Of a DNA stretch of 64,000 nucleotides, positions 8,780-16,852 are shown one piece after another (position 1 is the first letter of the stretch; each line of letters begins with the position of its first letter). The position numbers and the translations under genes were made by a program. The notes under the pieces are model-generated. The model made no database searches, had not been told where the DNA came from, and saw only the letters and a list, made by a program, of their open reading frames with translations. The DNA is taken from positions 62,001 through 126,000 of the forward strand of contig NZ_JACSQJ010000008.1 in assembly GCF_014836665.1 (NCBI RefSeq). Direction: 5' to 3'. This stretch comes from Luteimonas colneyensis. Lineage in GTDB: Bacteria; Pseudomonadota; Gammaproteobacteria; Xanthomonadales; Xanthomonadaceae.

Positions 8780-9519
8780 GCCTGCGCCGCATGATCCTCG
8801 CCTTCCAGTTCCTGACCCGGCTGCCGACGCCGCAGGTGCACGACTTCCGCGACGACGACCTCACGCATTCGGCGGTCTACCACCCGCTGGTCGGAATCGC
8901 GATCGGCCTGCTGCTGGCGCTGCCGCTGTGGGCCTTCGACGACCGTCCGTGGCTGGCCGCGGTGCTGGCGCTGGCGCTGTGGACCTGGGTGACCGGTGCG
9001 CTGCACCTGGACGGCATGAGCGACGTCGCCGACGCGATGGGCGCGGCGCACCGCGATCCGGCGCGCTTCCTCGCGGTGCTGAAGGATCCGCACATCGGCG
9101 TCTTCGGCGCGGTCAGCCTGGTCGTGCAGCTGCTGCTGAAGCTGGTGCTGCTGGCCGAGCTGGCCGGCGCCGCCTGGTGGTGGGGCATCGCGCTGCTGCC
9201 GGCCTGGGCGCGCTGGGGCACCCTGTGGTGGAGTCGCCGCCTGCCGCCGATCCAGCAGGCCGGCATGGCCGAGCGCTTCTCCTGGAAGCTGGGCATGCGC
9301 GCGGTGTGGCTGTGGGCGCTGGCGCTGGCGGCGCTGAGCCTCGTGGTGGTGCCGCCGCTGCTGGTGGCGCTGGCGCTGGTGCCGCTGATCGGCGCGTACT
9401 GGCGGCGCCGGCTGGGCGGGATCTCCGGCGACTGCCTGGGCGCCAGCATCGAGGCGATGGAAACCCTGCTGCTGCTGGCCCTGGTGCTGGCGGCGGGAGT
9501 GCCCGTTCATCCCCTGTAG
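8776..9519 (+). CDS. cobS: Adenosylcobinamide-GDP ribazoletransferase
   Basis: CobS joins alpha-ribazole to adenosylcobinamide-GDP, the last step of cobalamin assembly, in the inner membrane. The 247-residue protein starts with the family pattern AFQFLTRLPTP, followed by the metal-binding HLDGMSDVADA motif (about 77-87) and GGISGDCLGA near residue 215, with five or six hydrophobic segments. The ATG overlaps the cobC stop by 4 bases. The last Leu codon and the TAG stop (9517-9519) are provided by the left arm of REP copy 2, so the C-terminus is set by the repeat. Confidence 0.94.
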   Translation: MSLRRMILAFQFLTRLPTPQVHDFRDDDLTHSAVYHPLVGIAIGLLLALPLWAFDDRPWLAAVLALALWTWVTGALHLDGMSDVADAMGAAHRDPARFLAVLKDPHIGVFGAVSLVVQLLLKLVLLAELAGAAWWWGIALLPAWARWGTLWWSRRLPPIQQAGMAERFSWKLGMRAVWLWALALAALSLVVVPPLLVALALVPLIGAYWRRRLGGISGDCLGASIEAMETLLLLALVLAAGVPVHPL

Positions 9520-9589
9520 GAGCAGCTACAGCTGCGACCGCGGTCCTCGCGTCGAGCCACGCCGGTCGCAGCTGTAGCTGCTCCTACAG
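9514..9589. repeat. GTAG-type REP inverted pair, copy 2
   Basis: Perfect 27-bp arms (9514-9540 and 9563-9589) with a 22-base spacer lie between the convergent genes cobS and the TfoX-like gene. The inner palindrome is GCAGCTACAGCTGC, one base different from the other copies and compensated on the opposite arm (GCAGCTGTAGCTGC). The paired change shows that the hairpin is conserved. The left arm encodes the cobS stop codon. Confidence 0.9.
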
Positions 9590-9657
9590 GCGGGCAGATG
9601 CGATCAGGGTGGGTGCGACCGTGCGGAGCGGCCCGGCGTTCCGGCGGGCGGGCCGGC

Positions 9658-9993
9658 TCAGCTGGCGTCGTCGTCGTGCATCACGGTGGTGGTCACCGGC
9701 CCCGCCGGCGGGCGGTTGCGCGGCGCAGGCAGCTCGGCGATCGCCTCTTCGGCCGCGGCCACCAGTTCGGCGCGACGATCCTCCGGCACGTCCTGCCAGT
9801 GGCAGTCGCGCAGCGCGCCTTCGAGCGAGTACAGCAGGTTCAGGCTGGGCTTGAAGCCGGCGCGCTTGATGCGCATGAAGGCTTCCAGCGGCCCGGCCTC
9901 GACCAGGTCCTCGGGCGTCCTCAGCCCGACCTGGCGCAGCCATGCGGCCGATTTCGGCCCGATATTGCGCATCTTGAGCGGCGGTGCGCTCAT
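9658..9993 (-). CDS. TfoX C-terminal domain protein
   Basis: A 111-residue protein made almost only of the TfoX/Sxy C-terminal domain: MRNIGPKSAAWLRQVGLRTPEDL, the helix-hairpin-helix-like start, then the IKRAGFKPSLNLLYSLEGAL block and a short charged tail. Full-length Sxy/TfoX proteins (about 200 residues) regulate competence genes with CRP. This short form lacks the N-terminal TfoX domain, as is common in xanthomonads, and its role is unknown. The ATG overlaps the msrC stop by 4 bases (ATGA), so it is co-translated with msrC. Confidence 0.8.
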   Translation of the reverse strand: MSAPPLKMRNIGPKSAAWLRQVGLRTPEDLVEAGPLEAFMRIKRAGFKPSLNLLYSLEGALRDCHWQDVPEDRRAELVAAAEEAIAELPAPRNRPPAGPVTTTVMHDDDAS

Positions 9994-10475
9994 GTCGCCA
10001 GTGAGTCCAGATACACGCGCGCGATCTCCTCGAGTCCCCGCTGGTCATCAACGTCGAACCGGCCCGGAACCGGACTGTCGAGGTCGAACACGCCGACCAG
10101 CGCGCCGTCGCGGAACAGCGGCACCACCAGTTCCGAGCGCGAGGCGGCGTCGCAGGCGATGTGGCCGGGGAAGGCCTCGACGTCCTCGACGCGCTGGGTT
10201 TCGCCCGAGCTGGCCGCGGCGCCGCAGACGCCGCGGTCGAGCGGGATGCGCACGCAGGCCGGCTGGCCCTGGAAGGGGCCGACCACCAGTTCGGTGCCGT
10301 CGAAGAAGTAGAAGCCGACCCAGTTGAGGTCGGGCAGCGCGTGGTAGACCAGCGCCGAGAGGTTGGCGGCGTTGGCGATGCGGTCGCGTTCGCCGGCGAG
10401 CAGGGCGCGTGCCTGTGCGGCAAGCCCGGCGTACTGTTGCGGCTTGTCGCCGCTTAGACTTTGCGTGGTGAACAT
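9990..10475 (-). CDS. msrC: Free methionine-(R)-sulfoxide reductase (GAF domain)
   Basis: A 161-residue GAF-domain enzyme that reduces free L-methionine-(R)-sulfoxide in the cytoplasm. The three redox cysteines expected from E. coli YebR/MsrC are present: Cys74 (ACVRIPL), Cys84 (RGVCGAA) and Cys108 (GHIACDA), with the family segments LNWVGFYF and GPFQG. The start at 10475 fits xanthomonad homologues, which begin MFT. Its ATG overlaps the bioD ATG on the other strand by two bases (CATG), so no intergenic promoter space exists. The downstream TfoX-like gene is coupled. Confidence 0.92.
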   Translation of the reverse strand: MFTTQSLSGDKPQQYAGLAAQARALLAGERDRIANAANLSALVYHALPDLNWVGFYFFDGTELVVGPFQGQPACVRIPLDRGVCGAAASSGETQRVEDVEAFPGHIACDAASRSELVVPLFRDGALVGVFDLDSPVPGRFDVDDQRGLEEIARVYLDSLAT

Positions 10476-11181
10476 GCAGACGAGTGTAACGCGCGGGGTC
10501 CTGGTCACCGGGACCGACACCGGCGTCGGCAAGAGCCTGGCCAGCGCGGTCCTGCTTCATGCGCTGCGGGCGCGCAGCCTGCGCGCGGTGGGGATGAAGC
10601 CGGTCGCGGCAGGCTGCGACGCAACCCCCGAAGGATGGCGCAACGAGGATGCGCTGGCGCTGCAGGCGGCCAGCGATCCCGTACCCGGTTACGACGACGT
10701 CAATCCCTGGGCGCTGCCCGAGCCGACCGCGCCGCAGCTGGCCGCGCGCGCGGCGGGCGTGGAGGTCGCGCTGGCGCCCATGCTGGCGGCGCATGCGCGC
10801 CTGGCGTCGCGCGCGGACGTGGTCGTGGTCGAAGGCGCGGGCGGCTGGCTGTCGCCGCTGGCCGACGGCATCGAGCACGCCGACCTGGCGCACGCGCTCG
10901 AGCTGCCGGTGCTGCTGGTGGTGGGCCTGCGCCTGGGCTGCCTGAGCCACGCCCGGCTCACGGTGCGCGCCATCCAGGGCGATGGCTGCCGGCTGGCTGG
11001 CTGGATCGCCAGCGCGGTCGATCCGGGCTTCGGGCGCGGCCAAGACTATCTCGCCCTGCTGCGCGACGCGCTGCCCGTCCCCTGTCTGGGCGTCCTGCCC
11101 TGGACGCCGGCGCCCGCCGACCCGGCGGCGTTGGCGTCGAACCTGGCGTCCGCGGCCTCCGTCATCGCCGAAGGCGGGTGA
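10474..11181 (+). CDS. bioD: Dethiobiotin synthetase
   Basis: BioD makes dethiobiotin from 7,8-diaminopelargonate, CO2 and ATP, the next-to-last step of biotin synthesis. The 235-residue protein has the P-loop GTDTGVGKS (13-21), MKPVAAGC with the substrate-binding Lys, the VVVVEGAGGWLSPL motif and the LRLGCLSHARLT segment. The ATG at 10474 shares two bases with the msrC start on the opposite strand; GTG codons at 10465 and 10468 are alternatives. It stands apart from other bio genes in this window. Confidence 0.94.
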   Translation: MQTSVTRGVLVTGTDTGVGKSLASAVLLHALRARSLRAVGMKPVAAGCDATPEGWRNEDALALQAASDPVPGYDDVNPWALPEPTAPQLAARAAGVEVALAPMLAAHARLASRADVVVVEGAGGWLSPLADGIEHADLAHALELPVLLVVGLRLGCLSHARLTVRAIQGDGCRLAGWIASAVDPGFGRGQDYLALLRDALPVPCLGVLPWTPAPADPAALASNLASAASVIAEGG

Positions 11182-11275
11182 ATGCGCGCCGATCCGCGTC
11201 CCTGACTTCCTGCACGTCCGCGGCGGCAAGGCGATGCCATACTTTCCGGTTCAGAATCTCCCCCAAGGACCCCTC

Positions 11276-12535
11276 ATGCGCCGCATCGCCCTGATCCCGA
11301 TCCTGCTCGCGGCACTGGCGGCCTGCGGTGGGGAGGACGCGCCACAGGCACCGCCGCCGCCCGAACTGGGCGTGGTGGCGGTGCAGCCCACCGATGCGCC
11401 GCTGCGCCTCGACCTCGTCGGCCGGCTGGCGCCCTATCGCAGCGCCGATGTCCGCGCGCGCGTGCCCGGCGTGGTCCAGCGCCGCGTCTACCAGGAGGGC
11501 AGCGACGTGGCCGAAGGCCAGGTGCTGTTCGAGATCGACCCGGCACCGCTGCGCGCCGCCGCCGGCGAGGCCCGGGCGGCGCTCGCCCAGGCCACGGCCA
11601 ACCAGGCCAACGCCCGCGCCGCCGCGGCGCGCGCGCGCAGCCTCGCGCCGCAGAAGTACATCTCGCAGTCCGACCTCGACAACGCGCTGGCCGCGGAGCG
11701 CAGCGCCAACGCCGCCGTCCAGGCCGCGCAGTCGGCGGTGGAGAGCGCCAACATCAATCTCGGCTACGCCACCGTGCGCGCGCCGATCGCCGGCCGCGCC
11801 GGCAAGCAGCAGGTGACCGAGGGCGCGCTGGTCGGCCAGGGCACGGCGACGCTGCTGACCACGGTCGACCAGATCGACCCGCTGTACGTGAACTTCAGCA
11901 TGGCCGCCGGCGACCTCGACCGGATCCGCGGCATGCAGCTGGACCGCGACGGGCCGGTGGAGGTGCAGGTGCTGCTGCCCGACGGCAGCGTCTACGCGCA
12001 CCCCGGCGAGATGGACTTCTCCGGCGACATCGTGGATCCGGACACCGGCGCGGTGTCCCTGCGCGCGACCCTGCCCAACCCCGACCGGCGCCTGCTGCCA
12101 GGCACCTACGTGACCCTGGTGGCCACGCTGGGCGTGCAGCACGGCGTGTTCCAGGTGCCGCAGGCCGCGGTGCAGCGCGACGCCAACGGCCCCTACGTGC
12201 TGGTGGTCGGCGCCGATGGCAACGTGGCCCGCAAGGACGTCACCACGGCCCGCGCCGAGGCCGGCCAGTGGATCGTGACCGATGGCCTGGCCGCCGGCGA
12301 CCAGGTGGTGGTGTCGGGCCTGCAGCGCGCGCGCGTGGGCGAGCCGGCGACGGCGGCGCCAGCGCAGCCGGCGGCCGCACCGGGTGGCCAGGACGCTGCC
12401 GCGGGCGTGACGCCGGGCGTAGGCGAAGGCGCAGCCGATCCGGATGCGGCGGATCCGGCGACCGACGCGGCCGACGCCGCCGACGCCGCAGAAGCAGCGT
12501 CGGCCGGTGATGCCGCCAGCGGTCGCCAGGACTGA
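11276..12535 (+). CDS. RND efflux periplasmic adaptor lipoprotein (AcrA/MexA type)
   Basis: A 419-residue membrane-fusion protein of a tripartite efflux pump. The lipoprotein signal has a lipobox LAAC at about residues 14-17. Then come the lipoyl/barrel-sandwich halves (VPGVVQRRVYQEGSDVAEGQVLFEID and IAGRAGKQQVTEGALV), an alpha-hairpin with heptads between them, a beta-barrel and a membrane-proximal domain. After about residue 355 there is an Ala/Asp-rich low-complexity tail of some 60 residues that typical adaptors lack. The permease gene starts 5 bases after the stop. No outer-membrane channel or regulator gene is adjacent, so a shared TolC is likely. Substrate unknown. Confidence 0.93.
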   Translation: MRRIALIPILLAALAACGGEDAPQAPPPPELGVVAVQPTDAPLRLDLVGRLAPYRSADVRARVPGVVQRRVYQEGSDVAEGQVLFEIDPAPLRAAAGEARAALAQATANQANARAAAARARSLAPQKYISQSDLDNALAAERSANAAVQAAQSAVESANINLGYATVRAPIAGRAGKQQVTEGALVGQGTATLLTTVDQIDPLYVNFSMAAGDLDRIRGMQLDRDGPVEVQVLLPDGSVYAHPGEMDFSGDIVDPDTGAVSLRATLPNPDRRLLPGTYVTLVATLGVQHGVFQVPQAAVQRDANGPYVLVVGADGNVARKDVTTARAEAGQWIVTDGLAAGDQVVVSGLQRARVGEPATAAPAQPAAAPGGQDAAAGVTPGVGEGAADPDAADPATDAADAADAAEAASAGDAASGRQD

Positions 12536-12540
12536 CGCCG

Positions 12541-15500
12541 ATGCCTCGTTTCTTCATCGACCATCCGGTCTTCGCCTGGGTCATCTCGATCCTGATCGCG
12601 CTCTCGGGCGTGATCGCGCTGCTCAACATGGGCGTCGAGTCGTATCCCAACGTCGCGCCGCCGCAGGTGACCGTGGGCGCGACCTACCCCGGCGCCGACG
12701 CCGCCACCACCGAGCGCGCGGTCACCCAGGTGATCGAGCAGCAGCTCACCGGCATCGACAACCTGCTGTACTTCAGCTCGAGCTCCAGCTCGTCGGGCCG
12801 CGCCAGCATCACGCTCACCTTCCAGACCGGCACCGATCCCGACATCGCCCAGGTGCAGGTGCAGAACAAGGTCGCGCTGGCCACGCCGCGCCTGCCCAGC
12901 GAGGTCACCCAGCAGGGCGTGGTGGTGGCCAAGGCCAACGCCGGCTTCCTGATGGTGGTGGGCATGCGCTCGTCGAACCCCGCGTTCGACCGCAACGCGC
13001 TCAACAACCTGATCGGCGCCAGCGTGCTCGAGCAGATCTCGCGCGTGCCCGGCGTCGGCAGCACCCAGCAGTTCGGCTCCGAGTACGCCATGAACATCTG
13101 GCTCAACCCGGACCGGATGCAGGGCTACGGCCTGTCGGCGAGCCAGGTGCTGCAGGCGGTGCGCGGGCAGAACGTCCAGTTCGCCGCGGGCTCGATCGGT
13201 TCCGACCCCGCGCCGGAGGGCCAGGGCTTCACCGCGACGGTGTCGGCCGAGGGCCGCTTCGCCACGCCGGAGCAGTTCGGCGACATCATCCTGCGCGCGG
13301 ATGCCGATGGCGGCACGGTGCGGCTGAAGGACGTGGCACGCATCGACATCGGTGCGCAGGGCTACGGCTTCGACACCAAGTTCAACGGCCAGCCCACGGG
13401 CGCCTTCGCCATCCAGCTGCTGCCCGGCGCCAACGCGCTCACCGTGGCCGAGGGCGTGACCTCGCGCATGAACGAACTGCAGGGCAGCTTCCCGCAGGGC
13501 GTGGAATGGTTCTCGCCGTTCGACAGCACCACGTTCGTGACCATCTCCATCAAGGAAGTGGTGAAGAGCCTGCTGGAAGCCGTGGTGCTGGTGTTCCTGG
13601 TGATGCTGATCTTCCTGCAGAACCTGCGCGCGACCATCATCCCGACGCTGGTGATCCCGGTGGCGCTGCTGGGCACCTTCCTGGGCCTGAGCATCCTGGG
13701 CTTCACCGTGAACCAGCTGACGCTGTTCGCGATGGTGCTGGCGATCGGCATCGTGGTCGACGACGCGATCGTGGTGATCGAGAACGTCGAGCGCATCATG
13801 ACCGAGGAGGGCCTGGCACCGCGCGAGGCCACGATCAAGGCCATGGACCAGATCACCGGCGCCGTGGTCGCGATCACCGTGGTGCTGGCGGCGGTGTTCA
13901 TTCCCAGCGCGCTGCAGGGCGGTGCGTCGGGCGAGATCTACAAGCAGTTCGCGATCACGATCGCGGTGGCGATGGGCTTTTCGGCCTTCCTCGCGCTGGG
14001 CTTCACGCCGGCGCTGTGCGCCAGCTTCCTCAAGGCCTCCGACGTGCACCACGGCGAGGGAACGGGCAAGCCCCGCAACGTCGTCTTCCGCACCTTCAAC
14101 AGGTACTACGAGCGGGTCGCGGCGGTGTACGTGCGCCACATCGGCAGCGCGATCAGCCATGCCCCGCGCTGGATGCTGGTGTTCGCCGCGCTGGTGGTGG
14201 TGACCGGCCTGCTGTTCACGCGCCTGCCGGGCAGCTTCCTGCCCGAGGAGGACCAGGGCTACGCCATGGCCATCGTGCAGCTGCCGCCGGGCTCCACCCT
14301 GCAGCGCACGCAGGCCGTGTTCGAGGACGTGCGCGCCACGCTGGAGCAGGTCGACGGCTACGAAAGCATGATGCAGGTCGCCGGCTTCAGCTTCATCGGC
14401 CAGGGCGAGAACGTCGGCATGGCCTTCATCAAGCTCAAGGACTGGGACGACCGCGACGGCACCGTGCAGGACTTCCTGCAGGCCGCCAACGGCGCCCTGT
14501 ACGGCATCCGCGACGCGCAGATCTTCGTGGTGAACCTGCCGACGGTGCAGGGCCTGGGCCAGTTCGGCGGCTTCGACATGTACCTGCAGGACCGCGCCGG
14601 ACTCGGCCGCGAGGCCCTGACCGCCGCGCGCAACCAGCTGCTCGGCGCGGCGGCCCAGGATCCGGCGCTGACGGCGGTGCGCCCCAACACGCTCGAGGAC
14701 GCCCCGCAGCTCAAGCTCACCGTCGACCGCGTGCAGGCGCAGGCGATGGGGCTGTCGGTCAGCGACATCTACAGCGCGATCCAGCTGATGCTGGCGCCGG
14801 TGTACGTCAACGACTACTTCGCCGACGGCCGCGTGAAGCGCGTCAACATGCGCGCCGACGCGCCCTACCGCACCGATCCCGGTTCACTGGCGCGCTACTA
14901 CACGCCGGGCCCGGTGGGCGCCGACGGCGAGCGCAGCATGATTCCGCTGTCCAACGTGGTCGATGCGCAGTGGACGATGAGCACGCCGTCGCTGACCCGC
15001 TACAACGGCTACTCGGCGGTGAACATCGTCGGCTCGCAGGCGCCGGGGCACAGCTCGGGCGAGGCCATGGGCGCGATGGAACGCATCGTCACCGAGGAGC
15101 TGCCGGCGGGCTTCGGCTACGACTGGGCCGGCATGTCCTACCAGGAGATCATCGCCGGCAATACCGCGACGCTGCTGCTGGTGCTGTCGGTGGTGGTGGT
15201 GTTCCTCTGCCTGGCGGCGCTGTACGAGAGCTGGTCGATCCCGGTGGCGGTGCTGCTGATCGTGCCGCTGGGCATCCTCGGCGCGGTGGTGTTCACGATG
15301 CTGCGCCCGGGGCTGTCGAACGACATCTTCTTCAAGATCGGCATGGTCACGGTGATCGGCCTGGCGGCGAAGAACGCGATCCTGATCATCGAGTTCGCGG
15401 TGCTGGAGCGCGCGCAGGGCAAGCCGCTGCGCGAGGCGGTGATCGAGGCCGCGCGCATGCGCCTGCGTCCGATCCTGATGACGTCCTTCGCCTTCATCAT

Positions 15501-15723
15501 GGGCGTGACGCCGATGGCGCTGTCGTCGGGCGCCGGTGCCAACGCGCGCCACGCGCTGGGCACGGGCGTGATCGGCGGCATGCTGTTCGCGACCTTCCTC
15601 GGCCTGCTGCTGATCCCGGTGTTCTTCGTGACCGTCCGCCGGGTGCTGGGCGAGCGCCTGGACGATCCGGCGCCGGCCGCGAAGCCGGGCGGCGGAGGCA
15701 CGTTGCCGCCCGCTGCGGGCTGA
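12541..15723 (+). CDS. RND multidrug efflux permease (AcrB/MexB, HAE1 family)
   Basis: A 1060-residue inner-membrane proton/drug antiporter. It has the N-terminal MPRFFIDHPVFAWVISI signature, porter subdomains with FSSSSSSSGRASITLTF, the first transmembrane bundle with proton-relay acids in GIVVDDAIVVIENVER, a second large periplasmic loop, and the second bundle with GLAAKNAILIIEFA (relay Lys). The length is normal for HAE1 (about 1040). It is encoded 5 bases after its adaptor and followed by a strong terminator, so this is a two-gene operon. Substrates cannot be predicted; the family exports hydrophobic and amphiphilic drugs. Confidence 0.96.
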   Translation: MPRFFIDHPVFAWVISILIALSGVIALLNMGVESYPNVAPPQVTVGATYPGADAATTERAVTQVIEQQLTGIDNLLYFSSSSSSSGRASITLTFQTGTDPDIAQVQVQNKVALATPRLPSEVTQQGVVVAKANAGFLMVVGMRSSNPAFDRNALNNLIGASVLEQISRVPGVGSTQQFGSEYAMNIWLNPDRMQGYGLSASQVLQAVRGQNVQFAAGSIGSDPAPEGQGFTATVSAEGRFATPEQFGDIILRADADGGTVRLKDVARIDIGAQGYGFDTKFNGQPTGAFAIQLLPGANALTVAEGVTSRMNELQGSFPQGVEWFSPFDSTTFVTISIKEVVKSLLEAVVLVFLVMLIFLQNLRATIIPTLVIPVALLGTFLGLSILGFTVNQLTLFAMVLAIGIVVDDAIVVIENVERIMTEEGLAPREATIKAMDQITGAVVAITVVLAAVFIPSALQGGASGEIYKQFAITIAVAMGFSAFLALGFTPALCASFLKASDVHHGEGTGKPRNVVFRTFNRYYERVAAVYVRHIGSAISHAPRWMLVFAALVVVTGLLFTRLPGSFLPEEDQGYAMAIVQLPPGSTLQRTQAVFEDVRATLEQVDGYESMMQVAGFSFIGQGENVGMAFIKLKDWDDRDGTVQDFLQAANGALYGIRDAQIFVVNLPTVQGLGQFGGFDMYLQDRAGLGREALTAARNQLLGAAAQDPALTAVRPNTLEDAPQLKLTVDRVQAQAMGLSVSDIYSAIQLMLAPVYVNDYFADGRVKRVNMRADAPYRTDPGSLARYYTPGPVGADGERSMIPLSNVVDAQWTMSTPSLTRYNGYSAVNIVGSQAPGHSSGEAMGAMERIVTEELPAGFGYDWAGMSYQEIIAGNTATLLLVLSVVVVFLCLAALYESWSIPVAVLLIVPLGILGAVVFTMLRPGLSNDIFFKIGMVTVIGLAAKNAILIIEFAVLERAQGKPLREAVIEAARMRLRPILMTSFAFIMGVTPMALSSGAGANARHALGTGVIGGMLFATFLGLLLIPVFFVTVRRVLGERLDDPAPAAKPGGGGTLPPAAG

Positions 15724-15729
15724 TGCACG

Positions 15730-15762
15730 AAGGGGCCGGATGTTCCGGCCCCTTCCTTGTTT
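15730..15762 (+). terminator. Rho-independent terminator after RND operon
   Basis: AAGGGGCCGG (15730-15739), loop ATGTT, and CCGGCCCCTT (15745-15754) form a perfect 10-bp stem, followed by the U-rich CCTTGTTT. It lies 6 bases after the permease stop codon. Confidence 0.85.
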
Positions 15763-15780
15763 CCGGGAAAGCTTTTGTTG

Positions 15781-15902
15781 CCACGGATTACGCGGATTAC
15801 GCGGATCAAGCCGTCTCAAGCAGAAGCATCTCCAGCCATGCCCCGCTTCAATCCCGCCTCGGCCAGATCCGCGTAAATCCGCGTAATCCGCGTCATCCGT
15901 GG
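15781..15902. repeat. Imperfect inverted repeat built of ACGCGGATT units
   Basis: The left arm (15781-15807) begins CCACGGATTACGCGGATTA and the right arm (15865-15902) reads as its reverse complement with one extra unit, ending CATCCGTGG. Each arm is itself a short tandem array of the 9-mer ACGCGGATT (or GGATTACGC). About 57 bases of unrelated sequence lie between. It fills the gap between the convergent RND permease and ubiV genes. It is a dispersed-repeat or MITE-like element by appearance; no transposase gene is nearby. Confidence 0.7.
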
Positions 15903-15939
15903 TAGACGCCTTTCGCTCTGTCGGCCCCTGGACGCAGTG

Positions 15940-16827
15940 TCAGCCGCCGGCGCCGTGCCCTGCCAGCGTCATCCCGGCTTCGCCGTGCCAGTAGCCGTTG
16001 CGCGCACCCACCAGCGGCAGCGCGGTGGACGCGTCGCGCGCGGCGTCGAAGCGTTCGACGATCTCCCGCGTGCCTTCGGCCTGCGGGTAGATGCGCAGCA
16101 GGTCGACGCCCAGCGCCGCCAGCGATGGCAGCTCGGGACCGAGATCGGTGGTTTCCTCGCCCTGCACCTGGATGCCGTTGATGCGCAGGAAGGGCCGGCC
16201 CTCGCGCGTGGCCAGAGGCATGCCGTCGGGGTAGTCGATGCAGCGGAAGCCGCACTGGTCCTTCGCCACGTCGAGCGCGCGCGCGGTGAAACAGCGCGCC
16301 GAGAACGACAGCGGCAGGCGGCCCCAGGCGATCACTTCCAGCTCCGGCATCGCATGGCCGTCGGCCTGCATGCCCTCGCGCAGCTCCTCGATCAGCTGCC
16401 GGCCCTGCTCGACGCCCGGCACCCAGCGGCGCAGGCCGTCCTCGACCAGCATCGCCAGCGCGCGGTGGTTGTAGACGCTGAGCGAGGGGCCGGCGACGAA
16501 GGGCAGGCCGGTGCGGCGGCAGAGCTGCACCGCGGACACGTCGTTCGCCTCCAGCCAGAAGCGGCCGTGGTCGACCTGGCGCTGCAGCACGCCCAGCTCG
16601 GATTCGGCCTCGACCAGCGCCAGGCTCGACAGCACCACGTCCTTGCCGGCGGCCGCCATCTCCTCGGCCAGTGCCAGCCAGTCGACGGTGCGCAGCTCGC
16701 GGCGCTTGCTGCACACGGTCTCGCCCAGGTAGACGACGTCGACCGGCCAGCCGGCCACGTCGCGGTAGAAGGCCAGGCTGCGCTCGCGCGGCCAGAAGTA
16801 CTGCAGCGGGCCGAGGCTCAGCTTCAT
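15940..16827 (-). CDS. ubiV: O2-independent ubiquinone hydroxylation protein UbiV
   Basis: A 295-residue member of the peptidase U32 family. With UbiU it forms the Fe-S complex that hydroxylates ubiquinone precursors without oxygen. The four cluster cysteines are at Cys39, Cys179, Cys192 and Cys196, matching Escherichia coli UbiV (39, 180, 193, 197) within one residue. The start at ATG 16827 (MKLSLGPLQYFWPR) fits the family. It lies 25 bases downstream of ubiU in the same direction and is presumably co-transcribed from the FNR-like site before ubiU. Supports anaerobic respiration, in line with the nor operon at 34.4-39.5 kb. Confidence 0.93.
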   Translation of the reverse strand: MKLSLGPLQYFWPRERSLAFYRDVAGWPVDVVYLGETVCSKRRELRTVDWLALAEEMAAAGKDVVLSSLALVEAESELGVLQRQVDHGRFWLEANDVSAVQLCRRTGLPFVAGPSLSVYNHRALAMLVEDGLRRWVPGVEQGRQLIEELREGMQADGHAMPELEVIAWGRLPLSFSARCFTARALDVAKDQCGFRCIDYPDGMPLATREGRPFLRINGIQVQGEETTDLGPELPSLAALGVDLLRIYPQAEGTREIVERFDAARDASTALPLVGARNGYWHGEAGMTLAGHGAGG

Positions 16828-16852
16828 GCGGTGGTTCCTTTCGATGTCCGGC

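Noticed and set aside
12193..14160. A 655-codon open frame antisense to the RND adaptor and permease
   Set aside because: Its product is His/Arg/Gln-rich low complexity, typical of the shadow frame of a GC-rich gene, and both overlapped genes are unmistakable.
15781..15902. Iteron array as a CRISPR
   Set aside because: Units are 9 bp, contiguous, without spacers, and no cas genes are near.
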